Below are positions 42,701-54,700 of a DNA stretch of 64,000 bases, piece by piece; position 1 is the first letter of the stretch, and each line of letters starts with the position of its first letter. Source of the DNA: Gordonia malaquae NBRC 108250 (GTDB lineage Bacteria; Actinomycetota; Actinomycetes; Mycobacteriales; Mycobacteriaceae). The notes below the pieces were generated by a model. The model saw only the letters and a program-made list of their open reading frames with translations, searched no databases and was not told where the DNA came from. The position numbers and the translations under genes are program-made. The DNA lies in the NCBI RefSeq assembly GCF_000344135.1, contig NZ_BAOP01000002.1, positions 124,001 through 188,000 of the forward strand. Direction: 5' to 3'.

Positions 42701-45700
42701 GTTCCTCCTTGGCCGCCTTCATCGCGTGGACGACGTCGGTGGACGGGTCGACGATCATCGGCGCGATCGTCGTGAACCAGCCGACGGTGCGTGACAGGTC
42801 GGCGCGATGGGGCCGCGGCCCGGTCGCGAGGAGTTCCTCGGTACGACCGTGCGCTTCGCGAAGCACTCCGACGGGCCCGTGGTCGGCGATTCCGCGGTCG
42901 TTCTGCCATCCGCGGACGGCACGCGCGAGCGCACCGAGCAGAACGTCGTCGACGCTGCCGCCGAGGGCCTCTGGCACTGCGCCGAGGATCTTCTCGGTGA
43001 GCTCGACAGGCAGGGTGTGAAGGACGTTCTCGGCGGTCGCCTCGCGGTCGCGCGTCCGATCGAGCGGACTTCCGAACGAGGTCGGCGCAGTGGGCACTCG
43101 ATCGAGCCAGTACTCCACCTCGGAGTTCCGGTCATGGGCCTGGTCGGCGAGAGCCGCGGACCACGCACGGGCGGAGGTGCCCTCCGGGCGGAGATCGATC
43201 GACCCCGTCTCGGTGAACTGCGCCCACCCGGTGACGAGATCTTCGATGACGGACTGCCACGACACGGCGTCGACGCCCAGGTGGTGGATCACCAGGACCA
43301 CCCGGCCCGCACCGCTCGGATCCACGACGTGGACGGCCTGCACGAGTGCGCCGGCCGCCGGGTCCAGTCGCCCGGCTGCTCCCGCGTGCGCCCGCAGGAG
43401 CTCTGCGTTGTAGTCGGCCGTGCCGACCACCGCGTCGACCCGTTGCTGCGTCACCGCTGCGGACGGGTCGAACTCAGTGCCCGCTGTCAGCTCCCACATA
43501 CCGGAGGCATCGCTGAGCTGCGCAGACAACATCGGATGTGCGGTCACGACCGCATCGAGGAGTCGTTCGAGATCGGCCCGATCCAGATTCTCGGGTGCGG
43601 TGACGACGGCGGTCTGAGAGAAGTCCGCGAAGTCGCTCGGAGTCTCGGCGTGTTCGATCATCCACGACACGACGGGTGGGATCACGGCAGCGCCGCGGCC
43701 CGCACCGGGCAGTTCCGGAAGCATCGGGGCCACTGCTGCGCCGGCGCCGACTGCCACCGCCATGTCGCGGACGGTACGGTGCTCGAAGATCTCGCGGGGC
43801 GAGAGGTCGAGTCCCGCGGCACGCGCGGCGGACGCCAACTGAATCGACATGATCGAGTCGCCGCCGAGCGCGAAGAAGCTCTCGGTGACACTGACCTTCT
43901 CGAGTCCCATGACGCCTGCGACAACCGCGGCGAGACGTGTCTCGACATCGCCGACCGGAGCGACGTGTTCGGCCTCGTCGACCGTGAAGTCGGGCTGCGG
44001 CAGAGCGCGGCGGTCGATCTTGCCCGCCGAGTTGAGAGCGATGTCCTCCAGAACCGTCCAGACAGACGGCCGCATGTACTCGGGCAGACGATGCGCGACG
44101 GCGTCGCGTACCGCATCGAGGTCGACGGTGGCCGGCGAGATGTAGGCGACGAGGTGCTCCGCACCGGTCGGCGCCGTCGCAACGGTGGCCGCAGCGTGGA
44201 CCACGCCGGGCGCAGCCGCCAGCACGGATTCGATCTCCCCGAGCTCGATGCGCTGACCACGCAATTTCACCTGGAAGTCGGTGCGTCCGAGGTACTCGAT
44301 ATCGCCGCCGGATGTCCTGCGCACCAGGTCGCCGGTTCGGTACAGGCGCGAGCCGGGCTCGCCGAGCGGATCTGCGACGAAGCGTTCGGCGGACAGTCCC
44401 GGCTGCGCGGCGTAGCCGCGCGCCACCTGGACTCCGCCGAGGTACAGCTCACCGGGGACGCCTTCGGGCACAGGCCGCAGACGCGCGTCGAGGACGTGGG
44501 CGGACGTGTTCCACACCGGCCGACCGATCATGACGAGCTCGGGCGCGTCGGTGACGTCCGCCCAGGTGACCTCGACTGCGGCTTCTGTCGGTCCGAACAG
44601 GTTGTGGATGCCGACGTTCGGCAGCGCGCGATGTGCGCGAGCAACAACGGCCGGAGGCAGTGCCTCACCGGAGGCGAACAGCCATTTCAGCGACGTGAGG
44701 CGGTCGAGCCGCTCCTGTGCGGTCACGTCGAGGTACACGGCCAGCATCGACGGCACGAAGTGCACGGACGTCGCCGCGGACTGCTCGAGCAGGTCGGTGA
44801 TGTAGTCGGGATCGGTGTGCCCGCCTGGGCGGGCGACGATCACCGTCGCGCCGGCGACCAGCGGTCCGAACAGTTCGGGCACCGACACGTCGAACGTGTA
44901 CGGCGTCTTCTGGATCACCCGGTCCGACGGTCCCCACGGGAACTCGGCCAGTCCCCAACGGAGTCGGTTGAGGATTGCCCGGTGGGACACGGTGACGCCC
45001 TTCGGACGGCCCGTGGAGCCGGAGGTGAACAGCGTGTACGCCGCGTTGTCGGGCCGCAGCGCCGACACGCGTTCGGAGTCTGAGACCGGTGGCGTCGAAT
45101 CGTCGACGGGACCTCGCGTGTCCACCCTGATCAGGCGTGCGCCCGACTCCGCCGCGGCGAAGACGACGTCGGTGACCGGGTTGTCTGCCGCGACGAGGAG
45201 GACCCGGGCCTGTGACGTCTCGATCATGTACCGGGCGCGGTCGGTCGGCGCGGCGGTGTCGACGGGCACGTACTGGCCGCCCGCCGCGATCACCGCGTGG
45301 ATCGCGACCATCATCTCGACGCCGCGGTCGATGCAGATCGCGACGGCGGTGTCCGGTCCGACCCCTGCCTTGATGAGGTCCCGGGCCAGAGTCGACACTC
45401 GTGAGCCGAGTTCGGCGTACGAGACACTCCGCCCCTCGAACTCGACGGCCGTCGCGTCCGGTGTCCGTTCGATCTGGGCTGCGACGGCGTCGGCGAGTGT
45501 CGAGTCCGCGACACCCACTGCCGGTCCGACGCCGCCGGCGACGGCGGTCGCCCGATCTGCGTCGTCGATGATCGGCGCATCGGCGATCGCCGCATCGGGA
45601 TCGGCGCAGAGTCCGTCGAGGAGTCGGACGAACCGACTGCCGAACCGGTCCATCGTGGCGGCGTCGAAGAGATCTGTGGCGTAGACCAGAGTTCCGACCC

Positions 45701-48700
45701 AGTCGGACTCGGGAGCCGCGGCGACGTGGACGGCGAGGTCCAGCTGTGCCGCGATCGACGGCGGGTCGACAGGTTCCACGGTCAGGCCGCCGGGCGCCTC
45801 GATGACGTCGCCGGCGCGCTGCTGGTCGAGACCGAGCATCACCTGGGCCAGCGGCGCGAACGCCTCGCTTCTGACGGGGTCGGCGGCGTCGACGATCACT
45901 TCGAACGGCACGTCGGCGTTGCCGAACGCATCGAGATCGGTGACTCGGACCTGTGCGAGAAGCTCAGTGAACGACGCAGTCGGGTCGATACGGGACCGCA
46001 GAACCAACGTGTTCACGAACATGCCGATCAGCGGATCGACAGCAGCTTGTCCACGACCGGCGACAGGGGTGGCGACGGCGATGTCGTCGGTCGCGGTGAG
46101 ACGCGAGAGGAGCACGCTGAGCGCTGCGTGCAGCACCATGAACGGGGTTGTCCCCGTCGTCGACGCGATCGACTCGATGCGCGACGCGAGCTCCGCGGGC
46201 ACAGTGAACGACGAATGAGCGCCCGACTGCGACGCGGTCTGCGGGCGTGGACGGTCCGCAGGCAGATCAAGGACGTCCGGAAGTCCCGCGAGCTGTGTCC
46301 GCCAGTAGTCGAGTTGTCGTCCGGCGACGCTCGTGGTGTCGGACGGGTCGCCGAGCGACTCGTGCTGCCAGATCGCGTAGTCGGCGAACTGCACGTCCAG
46401 CGGCGTGAACGGCGCACCCGCGTACGCGGTGAGGACGTCGGTGATCAGCGGTGTGGTCGATTCACCGTCTGCCGCGATGTGGTGTGCGACGACGGCGAGC
46501 ACGCACTCGTCGGCGGAGACGTGCCAGATGCGGACACGCAGCGGCCAGTCGACGGTGACGTCGAATCCGGTTCCCACAGCGGCCTCGAGCTCCGCGAGGC
46601 TCGCGACGACCTCGAAATCGAGCTTCGCGGCGATGTCGCCGACCGGGTGGATCACCTGGGCGGGTGTTCCGTCGACGGACGGGAACGTGGTGCGCAGGAT
46701 CTCGTGGCGTTCGACCAGCGCCACGAACGCGGCACGCAATGCCGCGTCGTCGAGGCGCCCTCGCAGCCGCATCACCGACGGGATGTTGTATGTCGCGACG
46801 TCCGGGTCGAACTGGTTGATGAACCACATGCGCTGCTGGGCGAACGACAGCGGGATGTGCGCGGGACGCGGCGACACGGCGGTGACCGGTGGAAGTGCGG
46901 GCGCCAGGCCCGCGACAGCGGTGGCCAGTTCTCTGACCGACGGCGCATCGAACACGTCACGGACGGAGACGTCGACGCCGAGCGCCTCCCCCACCCGCGC
47001 GGCGATCCGAGTCGCGGCGAGCGAGTTGCCGCCGAGATCGAAGAACGACGCGGTGACCGACACGGTCTCGAGGCCGAGGATCTCGGCGAACACCTGCGCG
47101 ATGGTCGCCTCGTCCGCAGTGGCGGGCTCGACGGCGTCGACGGTCCCGAACTCGGGTTCGGGCAGTTCCCGGCGTGCGACCTTGCCTGCCGAGTTGAGCG
47201 GCATCGCGTCGATGCTCACCCAGTGCGTCGGGCGCATGTACTCGGGAAGCGCCTGGTCGACGGTGGCGATCACCGCGTCGAGATCAACTGTCGACGGTGC
47301 GATGTAGCCGACGAGCACCTGTCCTGCACCGGTGTTGACGACGGTCGCCGCGGCGTGGACGACACCCGGAGCCGATGCGACGACGGCCTCGACTTCGCCG
47401 AGTTCGAGGCGCTGGCCGCGCAGCTTCACCTGGAAGTCGGTACGGCCCAGGTATTCGATACGGCCCGCGTCCCACCGCACCAGGTCGCCGGTGCGGTAGA
47501 GACGGTCGCCGTCCTCGCTGAACGGATTCGCGACGAACCGCTCGGCGGTGAGGTCGGCGCGTGCAGCGTAGGCGCGCGCGAGTTGGACGCCGCCGAGATA
47601 CAGCTCTCCCGGAACGCCTTCGGGGACCGCCTGAAGACGGTGGTCCAGGACCCATGTGGTGGTGTTCGCGACGGGCCGGCCGATCGGCACCACGTCGTCC
47701 GACGGTGCCACCCGGTGCGCCGTCACGTCGACGGCGGCTTCGGTCGGGCCGTAGAGGTTGTGAAGTTCCACCTCCGGCAACGCCGCGAACAGCGGTGCCG
47801 CGGCCGCAGCCGTCAACGCTTCACCCGAGGTGAACACCAGGCGCAGCGACTCCAACGTGCTCAGCGATTGTCCGACGACGTCGTTGAACGCCGACAGCAT
47901 GGACGGAACGAAGTGGACCACCGAGGTGCCCGTCGACCGGATCAGTTCGGCGACGTAGTCGGGTTCACCGTGTCGCCCCGGCTCGGCGATCACGAGTTGT
48001 GCGCCCACCATCGCGGGCAGGAACAGCTCCCACACTGACACGTCGAACGTGATCGGTGTCTTCTGCAGGAACACGCTGTTGTGGTCGATCGGGTAGTCGT
48101 CGCGCATCCACACGAGGCGGTTCAGCGCCGCTCGGTGCGTCACCGTGACGCCCTTCGGGCGCCCGGTGGAGCCCGAGGTGAAGAGCGTGTACATGGCCGA
48201 GTCGGGGCGGATCGGGGCGATCCGCTCGACATCCGTGACCAGCGGAGTGTCCAGGTCGACGTCGGTGGTCTGCTCCACGCGGATCAGACGTGCGCCTGCC
48301 TCGGCGGCACCGACGATCACATCGGAGACCGCTGCGGGGTCGCTCACCAGGAGGGTCGTGGCGCCCGCCGTCTCGAGCATGTAGCGCGCGCGTTCGGCCG
48401 GTGCGTTCGTGTCGATGGGCACGTACTGTCCGCCTGCCACCACGATCGCGTGGATGGCGGTAAGCATCTCGACACTGCGGTCGATGCACACGCCGACCGC
48501 GACGTCGGGACCGACGCCTTCGCCGATGAGGCGGCGCGCGAGCACATTGACGCGGGCGCGGAACTCTGCGGACGAGACCTCACGGTCGCCGAAGACGACC
48601 GCGGGACGCGCGGCGTCGACGGCGAGTCCCGCCTCGACTGCCTCGGCGACGGTCGCTCGGCCGTCCGCGGTGAGCAGGCTGGCGACGTCGGGCTCGGATT

Positions 48701-51700
48701 CGACGATGCGCTGCACGTCCACGACGTGTCCCTCGGACGCGCCGGACAGCGTCCAGAGCTCGGCGTCGGTCACGAGGTCGACGTCGCCGACGGGTCCGTT
48801 CACATCTCGGAGTGATTCGCGGAGGATCGTGGTGAGGCGGGCCACGAACAGTTCAACGGTCGCCGGGTCGAACAGGTCGCGCGCGTAGACGATCTGGCCA
48901 TGCCAGTCGCCGACGCCGCGGTCGCTGACGGTGATCGTCAGGTCGCGCTGGGCGGGTAGGTCGGTCAGCATCACCGGCTCCACGGTGAGGCCGGGAAGCG
49001 ACGTGGCGCCCGATGCTCCCGATGCACCTTGTTCGAAGGTGAGCAAGACCTGGGCGAGCGGCGCGAACGCCTGCGATCGGGTCGGGTTCACCGCTTCGAC
49101 GACGGCCTCGAACGGCACGTCGGCGTTCGCGAGCGCGTCGAGGTCGGCGGCGCGGACCTGGTCGAGCAGGTCGGCGAAGCCCCTCGCCGTGTCGACCGAG
49201 GTGCGGAGGATCAGCGTGTTCACGAACATGCCGACCAAGCCGTCCAACTCGGCCTGACCGCGGCCGGCGACCGGTGTCGCCACAGCGATGTCGTCGGTGG
49301 CCGACAGTCGGGCCAGGAGCACGGCGAGCGCAGCGTGCAGGACCATGAACGGGGTCGCGCCGTGCTGCGCGGCGACGTCGGTGATCTGTTTCGCGAGGGC
49401 CTCGTCGATCGCGAAGTCGACCACGGACCCGACACCGGACGCGACGGCCGGACGGTGCCGGTCCGCGGGCAGTTCGAGCACGTCGGGAAGGCCGTCGAGC
49501 TGCTCTCGCCAGAATCCGAGCTGGTCGGAGACCACCGAAGAGGGATCGGTGGCGGAGCCGAGCACGTCGTGCTGCCAGATCGCGACGTCGGCCATCTGCA
49601 CCGGGAGCGGCGAGAATGCCGGCGCGACGCCCTGCGCCCGTGCCACGTAGGCCGCGAGCACGTCGGCGACGAGCGGCGGCATCGATTCGCCGTCGGTCGC
49701 GATGTGGTGCACGACGACGGCGAGGACGCCGTCCGCAGGTGACCACCGGACTCGCATCGGCCAGTCGGTCGTCACGTCGAAGCCGGACGTGACCGCCTGC
49801 TCCACGCCGCCCCGATCGACGACGGCGAAGTCGAGTCTCGCAGAGATCTCGGCGACGTCGTGGACCTGCTGGCGCGGTTCACCGCGATGCGACGGATACG
49901 TGGTGCGAAGGGTCTCGTGGCGTGCGACGACGTCGGCGAGCGCAGCGCGCAACGCGTCGACGTCCAGGTCGCCGGTGATCGCCAGCAGAGCCGGGATGTT
50001 GTACGTCGCGGTGCCGGGTTCGAGCTGGTTGATGAACCACATGCGCGTCTGCGCGAACGATAGCGGGATCACGTCGGGACGCGGAACCACAGCGGTCACC
50101 GGCGGCAACGCAGCGGCATTGCCCGCCGTCGCGACGACCAGATCCCGCACCGTCGGAGCCGCGAACACATCACGCACCGACACCGCAGAGCCCAGCACAT
50201 CCGCCGACCGCGCCGCAAGACGCGTCGCGGACAACGAATTGCCACCCAGATCGAAGAAGCTCGTCGTCACACCGACCTGCTCGAGGCCCAACACCTCCGC
50301 GAAGACAGCGGCGACCGCGGCCTCACGAGAATCAGCAGGCGCGACGAACTCCTCGTGCACGTCACCGGCATCAGGCACCGGCAACGCCCCACGATCGAGC
50401 TTGCCGTTCCCCGTCAACGGCAATCCGTCGACGGCGACAACCAGGTCCGGAACCATATAGGCCGGGACAGCACGCCCCACACTCGCCCGAACGGCCGACG
50501 AATCCAGTTCCGCACCCTCACCGAGCACCACGTACCCGACGAGCTGCTCCCCGCGGCCCGTCATCTCCACCACCGATGCCGCGGCACCGGTCACACCGTC
50601 CGCGGTCAGCATCGCGGCCTCGATCTCGCCGTACTCGATGCGATAGCCGCGCAACTGCACCTGCGAATCGCCGCGCCCCAGATACACGACATCGTCGCCG
50701 ACGCGCTTCGCGAGGTCACCGGTCCGGTACATCCGCGACCCGCCCGGGCCGAACGGATTCGCCACGAACCGCTCCGCCGACAGACCCGGCCGATTCAGAT
50801 ACCCCTGCGCCAGCTGACCACCGGTCACATACATCTCACCGACAACACCGGCAGGCACCGGCCGCAACCGTGAATCCAAGATGTGCAGTCCAAGCGACGC
50901 CAACGGACGACCCACGAACGACGCGTCGTCAGCACGAACAGTCGCCGGATCGAGCTCACGGAACGTCACATGCACCGTCGTCTCGGTGATGCCGTACATG
51001 TTCACCAGGACCGCCGGGTCGGCGGGGAAATCGTCGAACCAACGGCGGACGTACTCGAAGTTGAGCTCCTCGCCGCCGAACACGACGTACCGCAACGCCA
51101 TCTCCAGCCCGCCGGCCTCCCGACGAGCCTGCGCGAACTGGTAGAACGCCGACGGAGTCTGCGACAACACCGTCACACCCTCGTCCGCGCACAACCGCAG
51201 GAACGCCACCGGATCCCGCGCCAGCAGACGATCCACGATCACCAGGGCGCCACCGGACAGCAGCGGCCCCCACAGCTCCCACACCGAGAAATCGAACGCG
51301 TACGAATGGAACATCGTCCACACGTCAGACGACCGGAAATCGAAGTCGCCGGCCGCCGAGTCCATCAACGTCACGACGTCTCGGTGAGTCACCTCCACAC
51401 CCTTGGGGCGCCCCGTCGAACCGGACGTGTAGATCACGTAGGCACGCGCATCCGCCGAGATCGGTGCCGCGGCGAACGAGACACCTGTCCCCTGCGACAT
51501 CAGATCGTCGACCGAAACGACAACCACCTGCGGCGGAAGGGACAGCCACAGATCCAGTCCAGCGGTCTCACCGTCGACGATCACCGCCGACGGCAATGCA
51601 TCCTCCACGATGAACCGCAGACGATCCTCCGGGTTCGTCGTGTCCAACGGCAGGTACGCCGCACCCACCTTGAGGACACCCAGGATCGACGCCGCGAGGT

Positions 51701-54700
51701 CGACACCACGACCCGTCGCCACCGCCACCAGATCCCCCGGAAGCACACCCGTGGCCCGCAACGACGCAGCGATCGCCGACGACCGCGCATCCAACTCCGC
51801 GTAATCCACCGACACAGACCCGTCCGACACCGCACGATTCGCACCGAACGCGACAACCGAGTCGGCGAACAGATCCACCAGACTCCGACCAGCATTCACC
51901 GTCGCCACCACCGGCGCGACCAACGAATCGACATAACCCGACTGATCGGCAAGACCAATCGACACGACGGGTACATCAGGATCGGCCACCACAGCTGCCA
52001 GGATCCGACGCAACGCCTCCACGAAGACCTCCGCCTGCGCGTCGTCGAATGCCGACGGCAGATACTTCAGCTTCACCTCGATGGATGCGCCCGCCTCGCC
52101 GGTGACCAGAGTCAGCGGGTAGTGGGTCGCGTCGACCACGTCGACACCGTCGACGGTCAGCCCGCCGAGGTCTCGTCCGGTGAGCGACTCGGTGTTGACC
52201 GGGTACGACTCGTGGACGGCGAGCGTGTCGAACAACTGTCCGCCACCGGTCAGCGACAGCAGTTCAGGCAGACCGAGGTGCTGGTGGTCGAGCACCGAGA
52301 CCTTCGCCGCCTGCAGACGGCTGATCACGTCGGCGATGGAGGCGGTCGGGTCTACGTCGACGACGACCGGAAGCGTGTTGATGAACAGGCCGACGATCGA
52401 TTCGACGCCGGAAAGGTCGGCGGGGCGTCCGGACACGGTCTCACCGAACGCGACGGTCTGCGTGCCGGTGATTCGCGACAGCAGCACTCCCCACGCGAAC
52501 TGCAGGACCGTCGACGTGGTGACGCCGCGCCGGCGTGCGAACTCGCCGATCTCGGCGGTGAGCTTCTCGTCGAGCAGGACGGACCGATCCCGCGGGAGGT
52601 CAGCCGCGGTGGCCTGCCTGCCGGGAGCGACGATAGTCGGGTTGGTCGCTCCCGCGAGCACTGGCGCCCAGGCCGCGAGGCCGTCTGCCTTGTCGGCCGT
52701 CGCGAGATAGGCCAGGTAGTCGCCGAAGTCGGCAGTGACGCCGGTGGTCTCGGTGAACGTGCCACCGGTGGCGTAGAGCGCAAGCATGTCGGCGAGCACC
52801 AACGGTCCCGACCAGCCGTCGAGCACGATGTGGTGGTTGGTGACGATGAGGTGCCGGCTGTCGGCACCGTTCACCAGCACGAAGCGGATGAGCGGCGCAT
52901 GCGACAGGTCGAACGGTTTCACCCGCTCGGCGGCGGCCAGCGCCTCGACGCTCTCGGGGCCACCGTCGACCACGGTCCACGGCACGTCGACGGTCTCGGG
53001 GACCACCGCTGCGACGGCGCCGCTCGGAGTCCGGAGGTACGACGATCGCAGCACCGCGTGGCGCGCGAGCAGTCCGCGCGAGGCGTCCTGCAGCCGTTGC
53101 ACGTCGACGTCGCCGCCGAGCGTGATGACGGACTGCGCGACGTACACGTCGACGGCGCCCTCATCGCGGCCTGCTTCGGCGAGCTCGGCCTGGAAGTGAA
53201 GGCCGTGTTGCAGCGCAGTCAGCGGCCAGATCGTCGCCCCCGGATGACGTTGCGCGACATGGTCGAGGTCGGCCTGCGTGAGCGCGGCGCCGGGGACGTC
53301 GGACGGCGAGAGGCCGACGTCGCCGTCGGCGACCGCCTCGGTGATCGTGGTCAGCTCGGCGATCCACCGGTCGGCGAGGTCGGCGACGGCCGCCTCGTCG
53401 AGCACCGCGGTCGGGTGGGCGATCTCGATGGAGAACTCGCGACCGGCGGTGCCTGCGCCGGTTCCGACCGTGATGTTGAGGACCGACGACGTCGCCATGC
53501 CTCCGGAGACCGTGGCAGGCAGTCGTGGTGCGGCGGTGTCGGGCAGCAGATCGACTGCGCTGTCCCCCGCCGTCTCGCCGGCGACATTGCCGAGGTAATT
53601 GAACGACACGGCCGGAAGCGGGCGCTTCGCCAACTCGGTGTGGTGCCGATAGCGGAGCACGCCGTACCCGATCCCGTGCTCGGGGCGGGCACGCAGCTCC
53701 TCCTTGACCGCCTTCACCGCGTGAACCGCGTCGTCGGCGTCCGGCAGACGGACGGGCGCGATGCTGGTGAACCAACCGACGGTCCTTGAGAGATCCGCGC
53801 GTCGCGGGTCGGCGCCGCGCTCGACGGTCTCCTCGTATCGGCCGTGTCCTTCGACGAGGACGGTGACGGGCGCATCGTCGGTGATGTCGCGCGCGGACTG
53901 CCAGTCGCGGACAGCGCGGCCGAGCGCGGCGAGCAGGGCGTCGTCGACACCGGTGTGGAACGCTTCGGGAACGGTGGTGAGCAGCGCCTCGGTGACAGCC
54001 GACGGCACCGTGTGGACCTGCGACGCGGTGGTCGCGACACGGTCGCGTGCACGGTCGAGAGGAGTCCCGAAGTCGGTGGTCTGCTCGGGCGAGCGGTCCA
54101 GCCAGAAGTCCAGCTCAGTGTGATGGCGGTCGGCGCGGTCGACGAGGGCCGTCGTCCAGGCCCGCGCGGATGTGGCCTGCGCGCGCAGATCGATCGGGCG
54201 GCCGTCGGCCTGCTGCGCGCGTGCGGTGACGAGGTCTTCGATGATCGCGCGCCACGAGACGGCGTCCACGCCGAGGTGATGGATCACGACGACCAGGCGG
54301 CCCGCGCCGGAGGGGTCAGAGACGAGCGCGGCGCGGACGAGCCGACCGGTCTCCGGGTCGAGGTCGGCGCTCGCCTGTGTGAACGCCGCGGTGAGCGCGT
54401 CACCGAACGCAGAAGTGCCGACGGCGGCGTCGGTGGGATGGGCGGTGACGGCGGCGGCCGGATCGAATCCGCCTCCGGCCTTGAGCACCCAGTCGCCGAG
54501 CGCGTCGGTGTGCAGCGTCGACGACAGCATCGGGTGTGCGGCGACGACGGCGTCCAGCAGGACGGCGACCTCGTCGACGGTGATGCCCGCAGGAGCCCGC
54601 AGCACCATCGACTGCGAGAAGTCCGCGAAGTCGGATGCGGTGTCGGCGTGTTCGATCATCCACGCGGCGCCGACCGGCAGCGGAAGGAGTCCACGGCCGC

